Shown here: piece after piece, positions 44,343-54,014 of the stretch
How the letters are laid out: every line of letters starts with the position of its first letter
How positions within the stretch are numbered: the stretch's first letter is position 1
Assembly (NCBI GenBank): GCA_024232965.1
Contig: JACKQF010000004.1
Span: 496,001-560,000 of the forward strand
Source: Verrucomicrobiaceae bacterium
GTDB taxonomy: Bacteria; Verrucomicrobiota; Verrucomicrobiia; Verrucomicrobiales; Verrucomicrobiaceae
DNA length: 64,000 nt
Reading direction: 5' to 3'
Translations under genes and position numbers: made by a program
The notes under the pieces: model-generated
What the model was told of the DNA's origin: nothing
What the model saw: only the letters and a program-made list of their open reading frames with translations
Databases searched by the model: none

Positions 44343-45641
44343 TCACCCTGGGATGTGTTCCCCACGCACCAGATCCTCAAGCGTTTGGCGCTCGCGCACT
44401 ACATGGGCGTCGGCACCATCGACCAGAATCTCGGCAACCAGAGGGCGACTGTTGTAGTTCGACGCCATCGTGAAGCCATAGGCACCAGCGCTCATGACGG
44501 CCAAGAGGTCACCTTCTTTGACGACCGGAATCTCGCGATCCTGCGCCAAGAAGTCGCCGGTCTCGCAGATCGGACCGACCACATCGACCGTTTCCGTTGC
44601 ACTGTCTGACGCCTTTTGTACAGGCACGATCTGGTGCCAGCCCTCGTAAAGGGTTGGGCGGATCAGGTCGTTCATGCCAGCATCGACGATCTTGAAGGTC
44701 TTCGCCCCGCCGCGCTTTTCGTACATAACTCGAGTCACCAGGATACCGGCATTACCGACGACAAAACGTCCGGGCTCCATCAGGATGCGCAGGCCCAGAG
44801 GCTCCAGCAGCGGCACGATCGAATCTGCGTAGGACTGGATGGTCAAAGGATGCGCCTCCTGGCCTTCCCCGCCCCACCACTCCTGCGTGCCGCTGTCGAG
44901 GCTCTGGCGGTAAACGATACCAATACCGCCGCCGATGCTAAAGAAGCGCAGGTTGTACTTCTCCTTCATTTCTGCCACCAGCGGCGCCACCTTTTTGACG
45001 GCCTCAATGAATGGCTCCACGCTAGTGAGCTGGGAACCGATGTGCATTTGCAGTCCCTTGATTTCCAGATGCGGGCACTCCTTGGAGATCCACTCATACA
45101 CTTCTGGAATGCGCTCAAAGTCGATGCCGAATTTGTTCTCGCTCTTACCTGTCGTGATCTTCGCGTGGGTCTTGGCGTCCACATTCGGATTCACTCGCAC
45201 AGCGACCGGAGCCTTCTTACCAATGGAACCCGCCACCTCATTGATGTAGCGCAGTTCCGCCTGGGACTCCGCATTGAAACAATAGATGCCTTCGTTCAAC
45301 GCATACTCAATTTCTTCCCGGCTCTTGCCGACCCCTGCAAAGGTGCACTTCGAGGCCTGACCACCCGCGCGCAAAACGCGGAAAAGCTCGCCACCAGAAA
45401 CAATGTCAAATCCACCGCCAAGCTGCGCCACCGTATTGAGCACCGCCAGATTGGAATTGGCCTTCACCGCATAGCAGACCAAGTGATCCAGGCGGTTCAC
45501 CGCTTGGTCCAGACGGGTAAAGTGGTCGCTGATCGTTGCCTTGCTATACACATACAGCGGCGTCCCGTGACGCTCCGCCAGAGTCTGGAGGTCAACGTTT
45601 TCAGCGTGCAATCGGCCTTGGAGATATCGGAAACTATGCAT
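44343..45641 (-). CDS. lysA: Diaminopimelate decarboxylase
   Basis: 432 residues. Clear LysA features: YAVKANSNLAVL with the PLP Lys, GGGFDIVSGGEL, HIGSQL, GGGIGIVY, EPGRFVVGNAGILVTRV, and CETGDFLAQDREI with the active-site Cys, then GAYGFTMASNYNSRP. It removes CO2 from meso-diaminopimelate to give L-lysine, the final step of the pathway. The gene is divergent from the ketosynthase gene and has no lysine-pathway neighbour here. Confidence 0.97.
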   Translation of the reverse strand: MHSFRYLQGRLHAENVDLQTLAERHGTPLYVYSKATISDHFTRLDQAVNRLDHLVCYAVKANSNLAVLNTVAQLGGGFDIVSGGELFRVLRAGGQASKCTFAGVGKSREEIEYALNEGIYCFNAESQAELRYINEVAGSIGKKAPVAVRVNPNVDAKTHAKITTGKSENKFGIDFERIPEVYEWISKECPHLEIKGLQMHIGSQLTSVEPFIEAVKKVAPLVAEMKEKYNLRFFSIGGGIGIVYRQSLDSGTQEWWGGEGQEAHPLTIQSYADSIVPLLEPLGLRILMEPGRFVVGNAGILVTRVMYEKRGGAKTFKIVDAGMNDLIRPTLYEGWHQIVPVQKASDSATETVDVVGPICETGDFLAQDREIPVVKEGDLLAVMSAGAYGFTMASNYNSRPLVAEILVDGADAHVVRERQTLEDLVRGEHIPG

Positions 45642-45656
45642 AAAGGCCCGCTAGAT

Positions 45657-45675
45657 ACGCCGGATTTTGCGGCGT
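45657..45675 (+). other. Small hairpin in the lysA/ketosynthase divergent gap
   Basis: ACGCCG (45657-45662) pairs perfectly with CGGCGT (45670-45675) around a 7-base loop, 16 bases upstream of the lysA start (toward minus). It is probably part of the lysA 5' leader or an operator; nothing else was recognised in the 102-base gap. Confidence 0.3.
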
Positions 45676-45743
45676 GCAACTGCGCTCTAGATCGCAAAGC
45701 CATTGCACAGACACAGAGTTCGGGGCAAAGCTGTCGGTTCCGA

Positions 45744-46895
45744 ATGAGCCAATTCCCCCAACCCGTCGCCATCACCGGCATCGCCCTCCGCACGTGCCTG
45801 GGCTCGGGTCCGCGCGAACACTTGGCGGCGCTCCAGGCTGGGCGCAGTGGATTGCGGCCTCTCAGCGAGCAGCCAGCGCTGCCGGCCGGTTGGCTGGAGG
45901 ATCGGGGCTGCCTGAAAAAGAGTCGGCGCTACGGGGCCGCCAGCAATCTGGCCGTCTCCCTCGCGCAGGAGGCCGTCAAGGAGGCGGGATGGAGCGAGGC
46001 AGAAACCACCCGGGCCTGGATCATGGCGGGCTCTAGCCGAGGGAACGTGGGCGAACTCCTGGGCGAGCACCACGGCCGCCGCCGAGTCTCAAAATTTGCT
46101 GCAAGCAACTCCATGCATAGCGAGATCGCCGCCGCAGTGAGTATCGAGCTAGGGATTCACGGAGGCTGGCAGATGCTTTCCAATGGCTGCTCTTCCGGCC
46201 TCGATGCACTGGGATTGGCCGCCGGATTGGTCGCCGCAGGGATGGCGCCGCGGGCAGTCGTGGTCTCCGTCGATTTACCGCTGATCCCTGCCCTGCTGGC
46301 AGATTTTGCAGCGACCGGTCTGCTCTCCACCAACGGCGTCAACGATCCCTATTCGACGGCCACCACCGGATTCCTGCCTGCTGAAGGCGGCGCGGCGATC
46401 TTGGTGGAACCAGTGGGCACCAGACCCGCGATGGCCTTGGTGCATGGCTATTGGGTCAATTCAGATGCCTGGGACGCCGTCGGCCTGCCGAAAGATGGCG
46501 GTCCGATCCGTGATCTCATCGCCCAAGTCTTGGCAGAACGTCCCGAAACAAACATTGCCCTCTGCCCGCACGCCAGCGGCACCGCCCTGCATGGTCACGC
46601 CGAGCTCGCCGCACTAAACGCAGCCTTTCCGGCGGTCGGAAAACGCAGCGCCTCTCTGCACCTGATGAAGCCCTTCACCGGTCACTCGCTGGGAGCCAGT
46701 GGTGCCGTTGATGCGGCGATATTGGCGACCTTCTTGCAGCAGCAGCAATTACCGCCCAACCTCCCCGGACTCTCTGGAGCAGGCGGCGCGCTCAGCGTAC
46801 CAGACACCGCACGATCCGCAAAAGACACCGCCGTGCTGAAGATCTCCAGCGGCATGGGCGGCCACAATGCAGCGGTCCTGATGACCACGGCCTAG
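45744..46895 (+). CDS. Orphan beta-ketoacyl-ACP synthase-like enzyme
   Basis: 383 residues of thiolase fold. All catalytic residues of a condensing enzyme are visible: Cys149 in [12 protein letters not shown], His276 in [11 protein letters not shown], and Lys309/His314 in [13 protein letters not shown]. The C-terminal [14 protein letters not shown] is the usual Gly-rich end. The usual EAHGTGT is altered to PHASGT. No acyl carrier protein, ketoreductase or acyltransferase is nearby, so its acyl chain and product are unknown. The start at 45744 fits the family N-terminus ([14 protein letters not shown]); the longer frame is antisense to lysA. It overlaps the recQ stop by four bases. Confidence 0.85.
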   Translation: MSQFPQPVAITGIALRTCLGSGPREHLAALQAGRSGLRPLSEQPALPAGWLEDRGCLKKSRRYGAASNLAVSLAQEAVKEAGWSEAETTRAWIMAGSSRGNVGELLGEHHGRRRVSKFAASNSMHSEIAAAVSIELGIHGGWQMLSNGCSSGLDALGLAAGLVAAGMAPRAVVVSVDLPLIPALLADFAATGLLSTNGVNDPYSTATTGFLPAEGGAAILVEPVGTRPAMALVHGYWVNSDAWDAVGLPKDGGPIRDLIAQVLAERPETNIALCPHASGTALHGHAELAALNAAFPAVGKRSASLHLMKPFTGHSLGASGAVDAAILATFLQQQQLPPNLPGLSGAGGALSVPDTARSAKDTAVLKISSGMGGHNAAVLMTTA

Positions 46896-49063
46896 CGCTT
46901 GGCCCCCGATGCGTGCGCCTCTATCACTGCAATGAATGCTGGCAAATAGTCGCGCGCTTTTGTCTCGCCCACACCACGCACCTTCAGTCCCGCCTCGATG
47001 CTACGCGGCTTCAATCGCGTCATGAATTCCAGTGTCTGATTGGAAAACACCTGGAAAGGCGGCACCTTCTGCTTCTTCGCGATCGTCGTGCGGGCTTGCT
47101 TCAGCTTCTCAAAGAGCGCGTCGTCAAAGCCCAACTCGTGCGCGCCGACTTCGTCCTTCTTCGACTTCGCAGCCGCCTTGGATGCGGGCGCGGCGACGAT
47201 CATCTGCGGCCAGCGCATGCGGACATTGGTACCGTTTTTCATGACGTCCGCCCCTTTGCTGGTCAGGGAGACAAGAGGAAACTCGCCCTGGCTGATCTCG
47301 ATCAGCGCCTGCCTTTCCATCTCTGTAAAAAGCGGGTGCAGCGCGTGGGTGCCGATCTCTTTCAGCAGTCCATAAGTCGTTAGTTGATCCAGTCCGGAAT
47401 CCACTACTTCCTTGGACTTGCTGCCCACCAGCATCTGAATGATCCGTCCCTTCCCAAAGCGGCCCTCGTATCGGCCATCCGTCAATCGGCGGGACATCCG
47501 CGCGATACCACTCAGCGCCTGCCGCAGCATCATCACCTCTTCCGCATTCCCCTCGCGCGGCGGTTGCGCGCCAGAGGATCGGCAAGTATCGCAGCTGCCA
47601 CAGGCCACCGGATCCGCCTCGCCAAAGTATTCCAAAATGTACTCCTGCCGGCAGTGATCGCTGTAGCAAAGATCCACCATTGCCTTCAGCTTTGCCCGAT
47701 CTCGGCGATCTTTCTCACGCAGCGCAGCCAGATCCAGCTTCACATGCCGCGCCAAGACATCCGGCTGTAGGAGTCGCGTACCACGCGTGCGTTTGCCGGG
47801 CACGTCGAAGCGCTCAATATAGCCCTCTCGCACCAGAATGCTAAGCGAGGTGCCAACGGCCATCGAGTTCTTTGCCATCGCATACGAGGTCAGATCATCA
47901 ATGCTAAGCGTCACCACATGGTCAGAATCCGCCCGGTTTAGCAGCGCCTGATACACATCCAGGATCGTCTGCGGCGGCGGATTGTTGCCCTCGATGAAAA
48001 ACTCCTGTGTCTTCACATCGGCAAAATTGAACAAGAGCTCACACCATGCAGGCTCACCATCACGACCCGCGCGACCCGCTTCCTGGTAGTAGGCCTCCAC
48101 ACTGCCCGGCACATCGAAGTGTGCCACAAAACGCACATCAGACCGATCAATGCCCATCCCAAACGCATTGGTCGCCACCGCCACATCGCACTTGCGGGCA
48201 ATGAACTTGTTCTGCCGATCCTCACGCTCCTTGTCACTCAGACCACCGTGATATTCGATGACCTTCATCCGCCACTCGCGTAACATCTCGCCCACGGCCT
48301 CCACGTGTTTCCGCGTCGAGCAATAAACGATACCCGTCTTATGTCGTGCGACGATGTCCTTCAGTCGCGCATATTTGTCCACATCACCCTTTGTCTGCGC
48401 GATATTCAGGCTCAGGTTTGGCCGCTCGAAACCCCGGATCGCCACATATGGATCACGCAGGTCCAGGGTCTTCTGGATATCATCGCGCACCTCCGGCGTC
48501 GCCGTCGCCGTCAATGCCACCACCTGCGGCCGGTTCAGCGCCTTCAGCGCCTCGCCCAACCGCATGTAATCCGGCCGGAAATCATGCCCCCACTGCGAGA
48601 GACAGTGCGCCTCATCCACCGCAAACAGCGCGATATCCACGCGGCTCAACGACCGCAAAAAGGCCTGACTGCGAAAGCGCTCCGGTGCCACATAGACAAG
48701 TTTGTAGCGGCCCGCAGCGATGCCCGCCAGGCGCTCCCGCTGCTCCTCCAGCGTCAGCGAAGAATTGATCAACGCCGCCGGGATCCCCCGCCGCACCAGC
48801 GCATCCACCTGATCCTTCATCAGCGCGATCAACGGACTGACGACGATCGTCACCCCATCCATGACCATCGCCGGCAACTGGTAGCAGAGAGACTTCCCCC
48901 CGCCCGTCGGCATGATGACCATCGTATCCCGCCCGCCCACGATGCTGGCGATCACCGGCTCCTGCCCGTCCAAAAACTCCCGGAACCCAAAGTGCCGCCG
49001 CAACGCCTCGCGGGCGTCATGGATCTGGGCAGCGGTGTCGGGTTTGTCAGTCGGCTCGGGCAC
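46892..49063 (-). CDS. recQ: ATP-dependent DNA helicase RecQ
   Basis: 723 residues from a GTG start. Helicase motifs are plain: [39 protein letters not shown] (motifs 0 and I), [17 protein letters not shown] (II), [11 protein letters not shown] (III), [37 protein letters not shown] (V-VI). A zinc-binding Cys set follows (CGSCDTC), then the RQC winged helix and a C-terminal HRDC domain (about 645-715). At 723 residues it is longer than E. coli RecQ (609) because of the linker before HRDC. It unwinds recombination and repair intermediates. Confidence 0.97.
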   Translation of the reverse strand: MPEPTDKPDTAAQIHDAREALRRHFGFREFLDGQEPVIASIVGGRDTMVIMPTGGGKSLCYQLPAMVMDGVTIVVSPLIALMKDQVDALVRRGIPAALINSSLTLEEQRERLAGIAAGRYKLVYVAPERFRSQAFLRSLSRVDIALFAVDEAHCLSQWGHDFRPDYMRLGEALKALNRPQVVALTATATPEVRDDIQKTLDLRDPYVAIRGFERPNLSLNIAQTKGDVDKYARLKDIVARHKTGIVYCSTRKHVEAVGEMLREWRMKVIEYHGGLSDKEREDRQNKFIARKCDVAVATNAFGMGIDRSDVRFVAHFDVPGSVEAYYQEAGRAGRDGEPAWCELLFNFADVKTQEFFIEGNNPPPQTILDVYQALLNRADSDHVVTLSIDDLTSYAMAKNSMAVGTSLSILVREGYIERFDVPGKRTRGTRLLQPDVLARHVKLDLAALREKDRRDRAKLKAMVDLCYSDHCRQEYILEYFGEADPVACGSCDTCRSSGAQPPREGNAEEVMMLRQALSGIARMSRRLTDGRYEGRFGKGRIIQMLVGSKSKEVVDSGLDQLTTYGLLKEIGTHALHPLFTEMERQALIEISQGEFPLVSLTSKGADVMKNGTNVRMRWPQMIVAAPASKAAAKSKKDEVGAHELGFDDALFEKLKQARTTIAKKQKVPPFQVFSNQTLEFMTRLKPRSIEAGLKVRGVGETKARDYLPAFIAVIEAHASGAKR

Positions 49064-49183
49064 GGGCCATCGTTAGCCGGGAAAGACGGAAAGTAAAAAG
49101 TGAATGCTGCGCTCTGGCGCAAGATCGGCTGAGTTCGCCAGCTGAACTACGGTCCTATACCCTGCGTCACCAATTTTCTGATT

Positions 49184-49275
49184 TCCAGCAGATTCAGGGA
49201 GGCCCGCAGATTTGTGTTTTTTCTTCATCTGTTGGCCTCCCTGAGCCGCAAGTCAGACGCAACCAATCTGCTGGA
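49184..49275. repeat. Nested three-level inverted repeat between recQ and the exported hydrolase
   Basis: The outer arms are TCCAGCAGATT (49184-49194) and AATCTGCTGGA (49265-49275). The middle arms are TCAGGGAGGCC (49194-49204) and GGCCTCCCTGA (49234-49244). The inner arms are CAGAT (49207-49211) and ATCTG (49227-49231), around a T-rich loop. The first two pairs are perfect 11-mers sharing one base on the left; a 20-base strand is extruded on the right between them. It fills the centre of a 270-base gap with no recognisable gene. It could be a REP-like element, a non-autonomous mobile remnant or a structured RNA. Confidence 0.6.
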
Positions 49276-49333
49276 GGTTAAATCCGCAGTCACAAAACCT
49301 GATGGAACCAGCGCGCCAGCCTGTGACTTCCTC

Positions 49334-51418
49334 TCACGCATTCATCCCGTCCGCCGCACCCCAGGGTTCCACGCTTTTCAGCGCCTTTTGCGCCGCCAAA
49401 AAGTCGTAACAGTCAGGCAGATCAAAGTGCCTCAAGACACCGTGCGGCAGCAGCGCGAAGGGCCACTGGTAGTCCGCTGTCTCCGCGACCTCGCTCCAGG
49501 AAGCGAGCGCGTTTTTCAGCGTGACCTGTTTCGCTGCGGGCGCGAGCGACGCGGCGATGGCCGCCACCAGCGCGCCCCAACCGCGCCCGGCCAGGTGGAT
49601 GTCTGCGTGGCCATTGGCGACGAGGAGATCGATCACGCGCAGCACGTCCTGCACGCGCTGGCCGAGCACGGGGCGGTCCAGCATCAGGCCATGCGCGGCG
49701 TAAAAGTAGTCGCTGCCGTAGGGCTTCAAAAATTGATCCACGCCGCAAGTGTTCGGTCGCGATTCGCCAATGCCGCGAGGGTCGCAGGCGAAGAAGGCGG
49801 CGTCTTTTTCGGTGGCGATGAGGTCTTGGATCATCGGCTCCAACGCCAGTTCCGCATCCGCGCTGTGATGCGCAATGTAAAGCACCGCGCGCTTTTGACC
49901 GCGCGGTAAGCGGGAGGTCAGGGCCTCCTCAAAGAGCCGCGTGAGAAAGGTCTGGACGCCAGGCTCCGTCTCGACCGCGTAACAGCAGGAAGACTTGCTG
50001 GGATAACCGCGCGCGCCAGAACTGCGCAGGATGCGATAGTCTGGGACGCCCTCGGGCGCGGTCAATCGCAGGGCTTCGCGGATGGCGGGGCCAAGCTTCT
50101 CCGCGCTGATCTTCCCGCGCTGTGCGGCCAAGGCTTTGGAGGCTTCGGTCGTAAAGTCCATCACGGTCTTCGACTTCAACTCGCTGACCTGCCCCTTCGG
50201 TGCCGCCCAGAGTTCGGGATCTTTTTCCAAGGTTAAGACGGGCTCGGTCTGCGCATCGGAAACTGCGGTGGCTTTGTTGAAGAATCGATACATCGCCTCC
50301 CGATTTTCCTGCGTGTAACCGTGGTAAGTGGGCCCGATGAAAAGCTCCACGTTGTCCGGCGCGCCCAGCAGGGTGTAGAGTTTTTTCAATCGCTGGTAGG
50401 ACTCCTCCGAGCCGCGCGCATCAAAGAAATCGCGCTCTTTGGCCAGTATGATCACTGGCTTCGGTGCCATGGCGGCGAGGAAGTCGGAGTGATCTAAACC
50501 CAGCGCCAGCACCTTGGGCGGGCACTGCTCCGTATCGGCAGGGAGCTCGTTTTCAGCGTTGTGCAGGAAGGTCGTGACGAAGCAACTGGGGGCAGCCATC
50601 GTCCAACGGGAATCAACCCCAGCCAGCCAAGTCGTCATCGTGCCGCCGCCGGAATTCCCCGAGACACCGACCCGCTGCGGATCGACCTCGGGCCGGGAAA
50701 GCAGGTAGTCCAAGGCCCGCACCCCATCCCAGGCACGCCAAGCGCCGAAAAATTCCCCCACCAAGCCCTGCTGGTTCCCGCACTGGATGTGCTCGCTAAC
50801 GCTGCCGCCGTAGCGTGATTTCAGGCCCTTGCCACCTTCGTCTTTGATGTATTGGAAGCGTTCCCCTTGGCCAATGGGATCAAAAATGAGCACCACGTAA
50901 CCCATGCGCGCCAGCCCTTGGCAAAAGCTCTGATAAGCGCCCTCGGCCTTGCCATTGAGCGAGTGCCCGCAGGTGCCGACCACGCCCGGCATCGGCCCTT
51001 GGCGACCCTTTGGCACGTAAAGATTCCCCGTGACGAGGAAGCCGGGCCGACTCTCAAAAACCACCTTCTCGATGCGATACGTATCGCGATCCGTGATGCT
51101 GGTGACGCGTGCGTTCAGCGGCGTTTTTTCTGGCTCGGGACCAAAGCTTTCACGAATCAGACCGCGTACCAGATCGACGTAGGCCTTCGCATCTTCGGGA
51201 CTTTTCAATGCGTCCCTTCGCTTGTTTCCGATCTCTTGTGCGGCAGCGACTTGATCGACCAGCCACTCCTGCATCATGCGCGGGAAGCGATTCAGCGCAG
51301 TCCGTTCGGGCGCAGCAGGGTCCGCGCTGAAGGCAGTCAGGCCAGTGAGCTGAGAGGCTACTGGCAAACCAGCAAGCCGAAGAAAATCACGACGAAGAAC
51401 GGGGCGGGAAGTAGGCAT
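49334..51418 (-). CDS. Tat-exported double alpha/beta hydrolase (acetylxylan-esterase-like)
   Basis: 694 residues with a twin-arginine signal (LRRDFLRLAGLPVASQ). The N-terminal half (about 100-385) is an alpha/beta hydrolase of the AXE1 type: MPGVVGTCGHSLNGK, VGVSGNSGGGTMTTWLAG with the nucleophile Ser in GNSGG, and YHGYTQENREAMYRF with the catalytic His. The C-terminal half repeats a hydrolase-like layout (ACDPRGIGESRPN, IHLAGRGWGALVAA) but has Gly-Arg-Gly-Trp-Gly in place of the usual GxSxG nucleophile elbow, so it is probably inactive. It likely deacetylates or hydrolyses sugar esters outside the cytoplasm. Confidence 0.85.
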   Translation of the reverse strand: MPTSRPVLRRDFLRLAGLPVASQLTGLTAFSADPAAPERTALNRFPRMMQEWLVDQVAAAQEIGNKRRDALKSPEDAKAYVDLVRGLIRESFGPEPEKTPLNARVTSITDRDTYRIEKVVFESRPGFLVTGNLYVPKGRQGPMPGVVGTCGHSLNGKAEGAYQSFCQGLARMGYVVLIFDPIGQGERFQYIKDEGGKGLKSRYGGSVSEHIQCGNQQGLVGEFFGAWRAWDGVRALDYLLSRPEVDPQRVGVSGNSGGGTMTTWLAGVDSRWTMAAPSCFVTTFLHNAENELPADTEQCPPKVLALGLDHSDFLAAMAPKPVIILAKERDFFDARGSEESYQRLKKLYTLLGAPDNVELFIGPTYHGYTQENREAMYRFFNKATAVSDAQTEPVLTLEKDPELWAAPKGQVSELKSKTVMDFTTEASKALAAQRGKISAEKLGPAIREALRLTAPEGVPDYRILRSSGARGYPSKSSCCYAVETEPGVQTFLTRLFEEALTSRLPRGQKRAVLYIAHHSADAELALEPMIQDLIATEKDAAFFACDPRGIGESRPNTCGVDQFLKPYGSDYFYAAHGLMLDRPVLGQRVQDVLRVIDLLVANGHADIHLAGRGWGALVAAIAASLAPAAKQVTLKNALASWSEVAETADYQWPFALLPHGVLRHFDLPDCYDFLAAQKALKSVEPWGAADGMNA

Positions 51419-51593
51419 GATCCATGAAACCCAGCGCGGGTTGGACAAAGCACCGGGGCATGGAGAAGACGCACGCCGCAAGGGTCTTCTAGCTCCTTAC
51501 TGCGACTGCCACCCACGCGTTCGTATGCTCGCACCACCAATCGCGACGTGATCGCCACCTGCCTCCAGAGCCGTCTGCGCACCAAAGCCTGCG

Positions 51594-52001
51594 TCAGGCA
51601 GCAGCTAGGAAACAGGGCAGTCCGAGCGTTCGCGCCGCCGCTAGCATCTCATTGTCAAAGGTGACGAGTTGTAAGTCGGGGACGACCGTGATGGCACGAT
51701 CACAAACGAAGAGGTGCCCCGCGTCGGCGGCGCGGAGACGAAGGGGACGGTTGAAGGCGCAGAGCTGCGGCAGCTGGGACTCGCCCATTTCCAACCACGA
51801 GATCGTAGCGGCGATCTGCCGCCATTCTGACCACGCCTGAGGCGTCGCCCGGCGGCGGGCGAGCGCGGCCTCTGCCTCCACCTGCATCCAACGCCAGGCG
51901 TAGAGCTCGGTGGACTGCTCCCAAGCCTTCAATGCGGCGGCGCTATGGGGCTCCTGCAAAACGAGCGGAACGACCGCGCTGGTATCCAGGAAGAGATCCA
52001 T
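51594..52001 (-). CDS. PIN-domain toxin, VapC-type
   Basis: 135 residues. MDLFLDTSAVVPLVLQE opens the PIN fold with its first metal-binding Asp. Further acidic positions follow (Glu in QVEAEAALARRR, Asp in AADAGHLFVCDRA, Asp in LVTFDNEMLAAAR). VapC toxins are Mg-dependent ribonucleases that cut tRNA or rRNA. The gene begins three bases after the antitoxin stop, so the pair is one operon. The acidic set looks complete. Confidence 0.85.
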   Translation of the reverse strand: MDLFLDTSAVVPLVLQEPHSAAALKAWEQSTELYAWRWMQVEAEAALARRRATPQAWSEWRQIAATISWLEMGESQLPQLCAFNRPLRLRAADAGHLFVCDRAITVVPDLQLVTFDNEMLAAARTLGLPCFLAAA

Positions 52002-52004
52002 CGG

Positions 52005-52328
52005 CTAGTAGTCCCTCTGGCTGCGCATTTCTGCGGTGGAATCAACGTCCGTCCGGCCATCCCCCGCAAACTGGGGTTGCGGGCGCAAGCGAGCGCTGCC
52101 AGACACATTCAGGGCAGGTTTGACGAGGGTTAGGCCGACCGTCTGAAAAGCAGTCTCAAGCTGGCGGCGTTCGATCTGGTGGGTTGCCTTCATAGGATCA
52201 TCCTTGGCGCGGGTGAGATAGGCCACTGGCTGTTCTCGGACACAAACCTCGATCTCCTCCCCCGTCTCCTGCACATGCCGCAGGTAATGGGAGAGGTGGG
52301 TCTTCAGTTCTCCAGTTTTGACTTGCAC
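52005..52328 (-). CDS. Phd/YefM-type antitoxin
   Basis: 107 residues from a GTG at 52328. The start VQVKTGELKTHLSHYLRHVQETGEEIEVCVREQPVAYL matches the DNA-binding Phd/YefM domain. The C-terminal third (RPQPQFAGDGRTDVDSTAEMRSQRDY) is polar and probably the toxin-wrapping tail. A TTG at 52385 would add 19 residues but would place the inverted repeat inside the gene. The GTG start lies within the left arm of a 9-bp dyad that probably is the autoregulatory operator. Confidence 0.72.
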   Translation of the reverse strand: MQVKTGELKTHLSHYLRHVQETGEEIEVCVREQPVAYLTRAKDDPMKATHQIERRQLETAFQTVGLTLVKPALNVSGSARLRPQPQFAGDGRTDVDSTAEMRSQRDY

Positions 52329-52367
52329 TTGACCAAGTTGACCCACACACTTAGTCAAGTCAAGTGC
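52325..52367 (-). promoter_or_regulatory. Inverted repeat over the antitoxin start (operator candidate)
   Basis: GCACTTGAC (52325-52333) and GTCAAGTGC (52359-52367) form a perfect 9-bp dyad with a 25-base spacer. Additional TTGAC-like half-sites lie inside. The left arm covers the proposed GTG start codon. Phd-type antitoxins repress their own operon through such dyads. Confidence 0.5.
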
Positions 52368-52386
52368 ACTTTCCAACGCAACCAAG

Positions 52387-52423
52387 AAAAAGGGAGGCGC
52401 GCCGCTGCGGCGACACGCCCCCC
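52387..52423 (-). terminator. Rho-independent terminator of the citramalate synthase gene
   Basis: On the minus strand GGGGGGCG pairs with CGCCTCCC (one G-U pair). An inner CGCC/GGCG stem closes a 5-base loop, and TTTTT follows the stem. It lies 26 bases past the stop of the cimA-type gene and ahead of the antitoxin gene. Confidence 0.88.
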
Positions 52424-52448
52424 TCTTAAAACTGCGCTGACCGCGATC

Positions 52449-54014
52449 CTAGGCGGGCCGCTTCCGGTTCAGGTAGTAGTCGAGGCTATCGACCAGGGCT
52501 TCCCAGCTGGCGTCGATGATGTTGTAGTGCACGCCGACGGTGCTCCACGATTCTTCGCCATCCGTGCTGGTGATCAGGACTCGGGTCTTGGCGGCAGTGC
52601 CGGAACCGCTGTCGATAATGCGGACCTTGTAGTCCTCCAGGGCGATCTTGGCGATCTCTGGGAAGGCAGGGGTGAGGGCCTTGCGCAGGGCTTTGTCCAG
52701 GGCGTTCACGGGGCCATCGCCATCGTCCACGGTGTAGATGCGCTCGTCACCCACCTTTAGTTTCACGGTGGCCTCGCAGGTCTCAAAACCTTGCTTGCCG
52801 CTGTAGCGATGCGTGGAGTGATACTCCAGCAGATCAAAGAAGGGGCGGTATTGGCCGAGCTCCTTGAGGATCAGCAGCTCAAAGGAGGCATCGGCGGCTT
52901 CGTATTCGTAGCCATCTTTTTCCAAATCTTTGATGCGTTGCAAGATGCCACGCACTTGGGTTCCGCCCTTCTCGAGCGTGACACCAAGCTCGGTGGCCTT
53001 CATGAGAACGTTGCTCTGCCCCGAGAGGTCGGAGATGGTGATGACGCGCTCGTTGCCGACCAAAGTAGGGTCAATGTGCTCGTAGCTGCGGGCGAGTTTT
53101 TGCACCGCGTGAACGTGCAGTCCTCCTTTGTGGGTAAAGGCAGCGGTGCCGACATACGGAGCGCGGATGTCGTGCGGGACGTTCGCGATTTCATCGACGA
53201 ACCGAGCCAGATCACACAGCCCGGCGAGATCGACGCCGAGATCGATGCCCATTTTCATCTGCAGATTGGGCATGATGGTGATCAGGTTGCAATTGCCGAC
53301 GCGCTCGCCGTACCCATTGATCGTGCCCTGCACCTGGCAGGCCCCAGCGCGGACCGCGGCCAAGGCATTGGCGACGCCGACCCCGCCATCGTTGTGGGTG
53401 TGGATGCCGACCGGACGACCGAGGTGGGCCATGACCTTGCGCGTGACTTCCTCCACCCAATCTGGCAGTGCACCGCCGTTGGTCTCGCAGAGCACGATGA
53501 GATCAGCTCCCGCGTCCTGAGCTGCCTTGACGGTTTTCAGGGAGTAATCGGGGTCTTCGCGGAAGCTATCAAAGAAGTGCTCCGCATCGTAGAGGACCTC
53601 GCGACCGTGCTTCTTCAAATACGCGACGGTATCCGCGATCATGGCGAGGTTTTCTTCCAGCGTGACCTGGAAAACTTCGGTCACATGCAACGGCCAGGTT
53701 TTACCAACGATGGTCACGACCGGAGTCTGCGCATCGAGGAGCATCTGCACCTGCGGATCGTCCTCGACCTTCATCTTGCCACGGCGGGTCATGCCAAAGG
53801 CGGTAATCTTTGCGTTCTTCCACTTCCGCTCGGTGGCCTTTTGGAAAAATTCTGCGTCCTTCGGATTGGACCCCGGCCAGCCGCCTTCGATGTAATGCAC
53901 GCCAAAGGCATCGAGACGTTCGGCGACACGGAGCTTATCGAGAGTGGAGAAGGAGATGCCCGTGCCCTGGGTGCCGTCGCGCAGGGTGGTATCGTAGAGG
54001 CTGAAGGGAGTCAT
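52449..54014 (-). CDS. cimA: Citramalate synthase
   Basis: 521 residues. The start MTPFSLYDTTLRDGTQGTGISFS is the DRE-TIM metallolyase signature. THNDGGVGVANALAAVRAG and VQGTINGYGERVGNCNL are catalytic-domain blocks, followed by FTHKGGLHVHAVQK and a C-terminal regulatory domain (about 400-515). The DTTLRDGTQG variant and length mark citramalate synthase rather than isopropylmalate synthase. It condenses pyruvate with acetyl-CoA for threonine-independent isoleucine synthesis. The ATG at 54014 gives the canonical N-terminus; the frame extends another 52 residues upstream without homology. Confidence 0.93.
   Translation of the reverse strand: MTPFSLYDTTLRDGTQGTGISFSTLDKLRVAERLDAFGVHYIEGGWPGSNPKDAEFFQKATERKWKNAKITAFGMTRRGKMKVEDDPQVQMLLDAQTPVVTIVGKTWPLHVTEVFQVTLEENLAMIADTVAYLKKHGREVLYDAEHFFDSFREDPDYSLKTVKAAQDAGADLIVLCETNGGALPDWVEEVTRKVMAHLGRPVGIHTHNDGGVGVANALAAVRAGACQVQGTINGYGERVGNCNLITIMPNLQMKMGIDLGVDLAGLCDLARFVDEIANVPHDIRAPYVGTAAFTHKGGLHVHAVQKLARSYEHIDPTLVGNERVITISDLSGQSNVLMKATELGVTLEKGGTQVRGILQRIKDLEKDGYEYEAADASFELLILKELGQYRPFFDLLEYHSTHRYSGKQGFETCEATVKLKVGDERIYTVDDGDGPVNALDKALRKALTPAFPEIAKIALEDYKVRIIDSGSGTAAKTRVLITSTDGEESWSTVGVHYNIIDASWEALVDSLDYYLNRKRPA

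Noticed and set aside
44616..45743. N-terminal extension of the ketosynthase frame by 376 codons
   Set aside because: The extension is antisense to lysA; the ketosynthase fold starts at the ATG at 45744.
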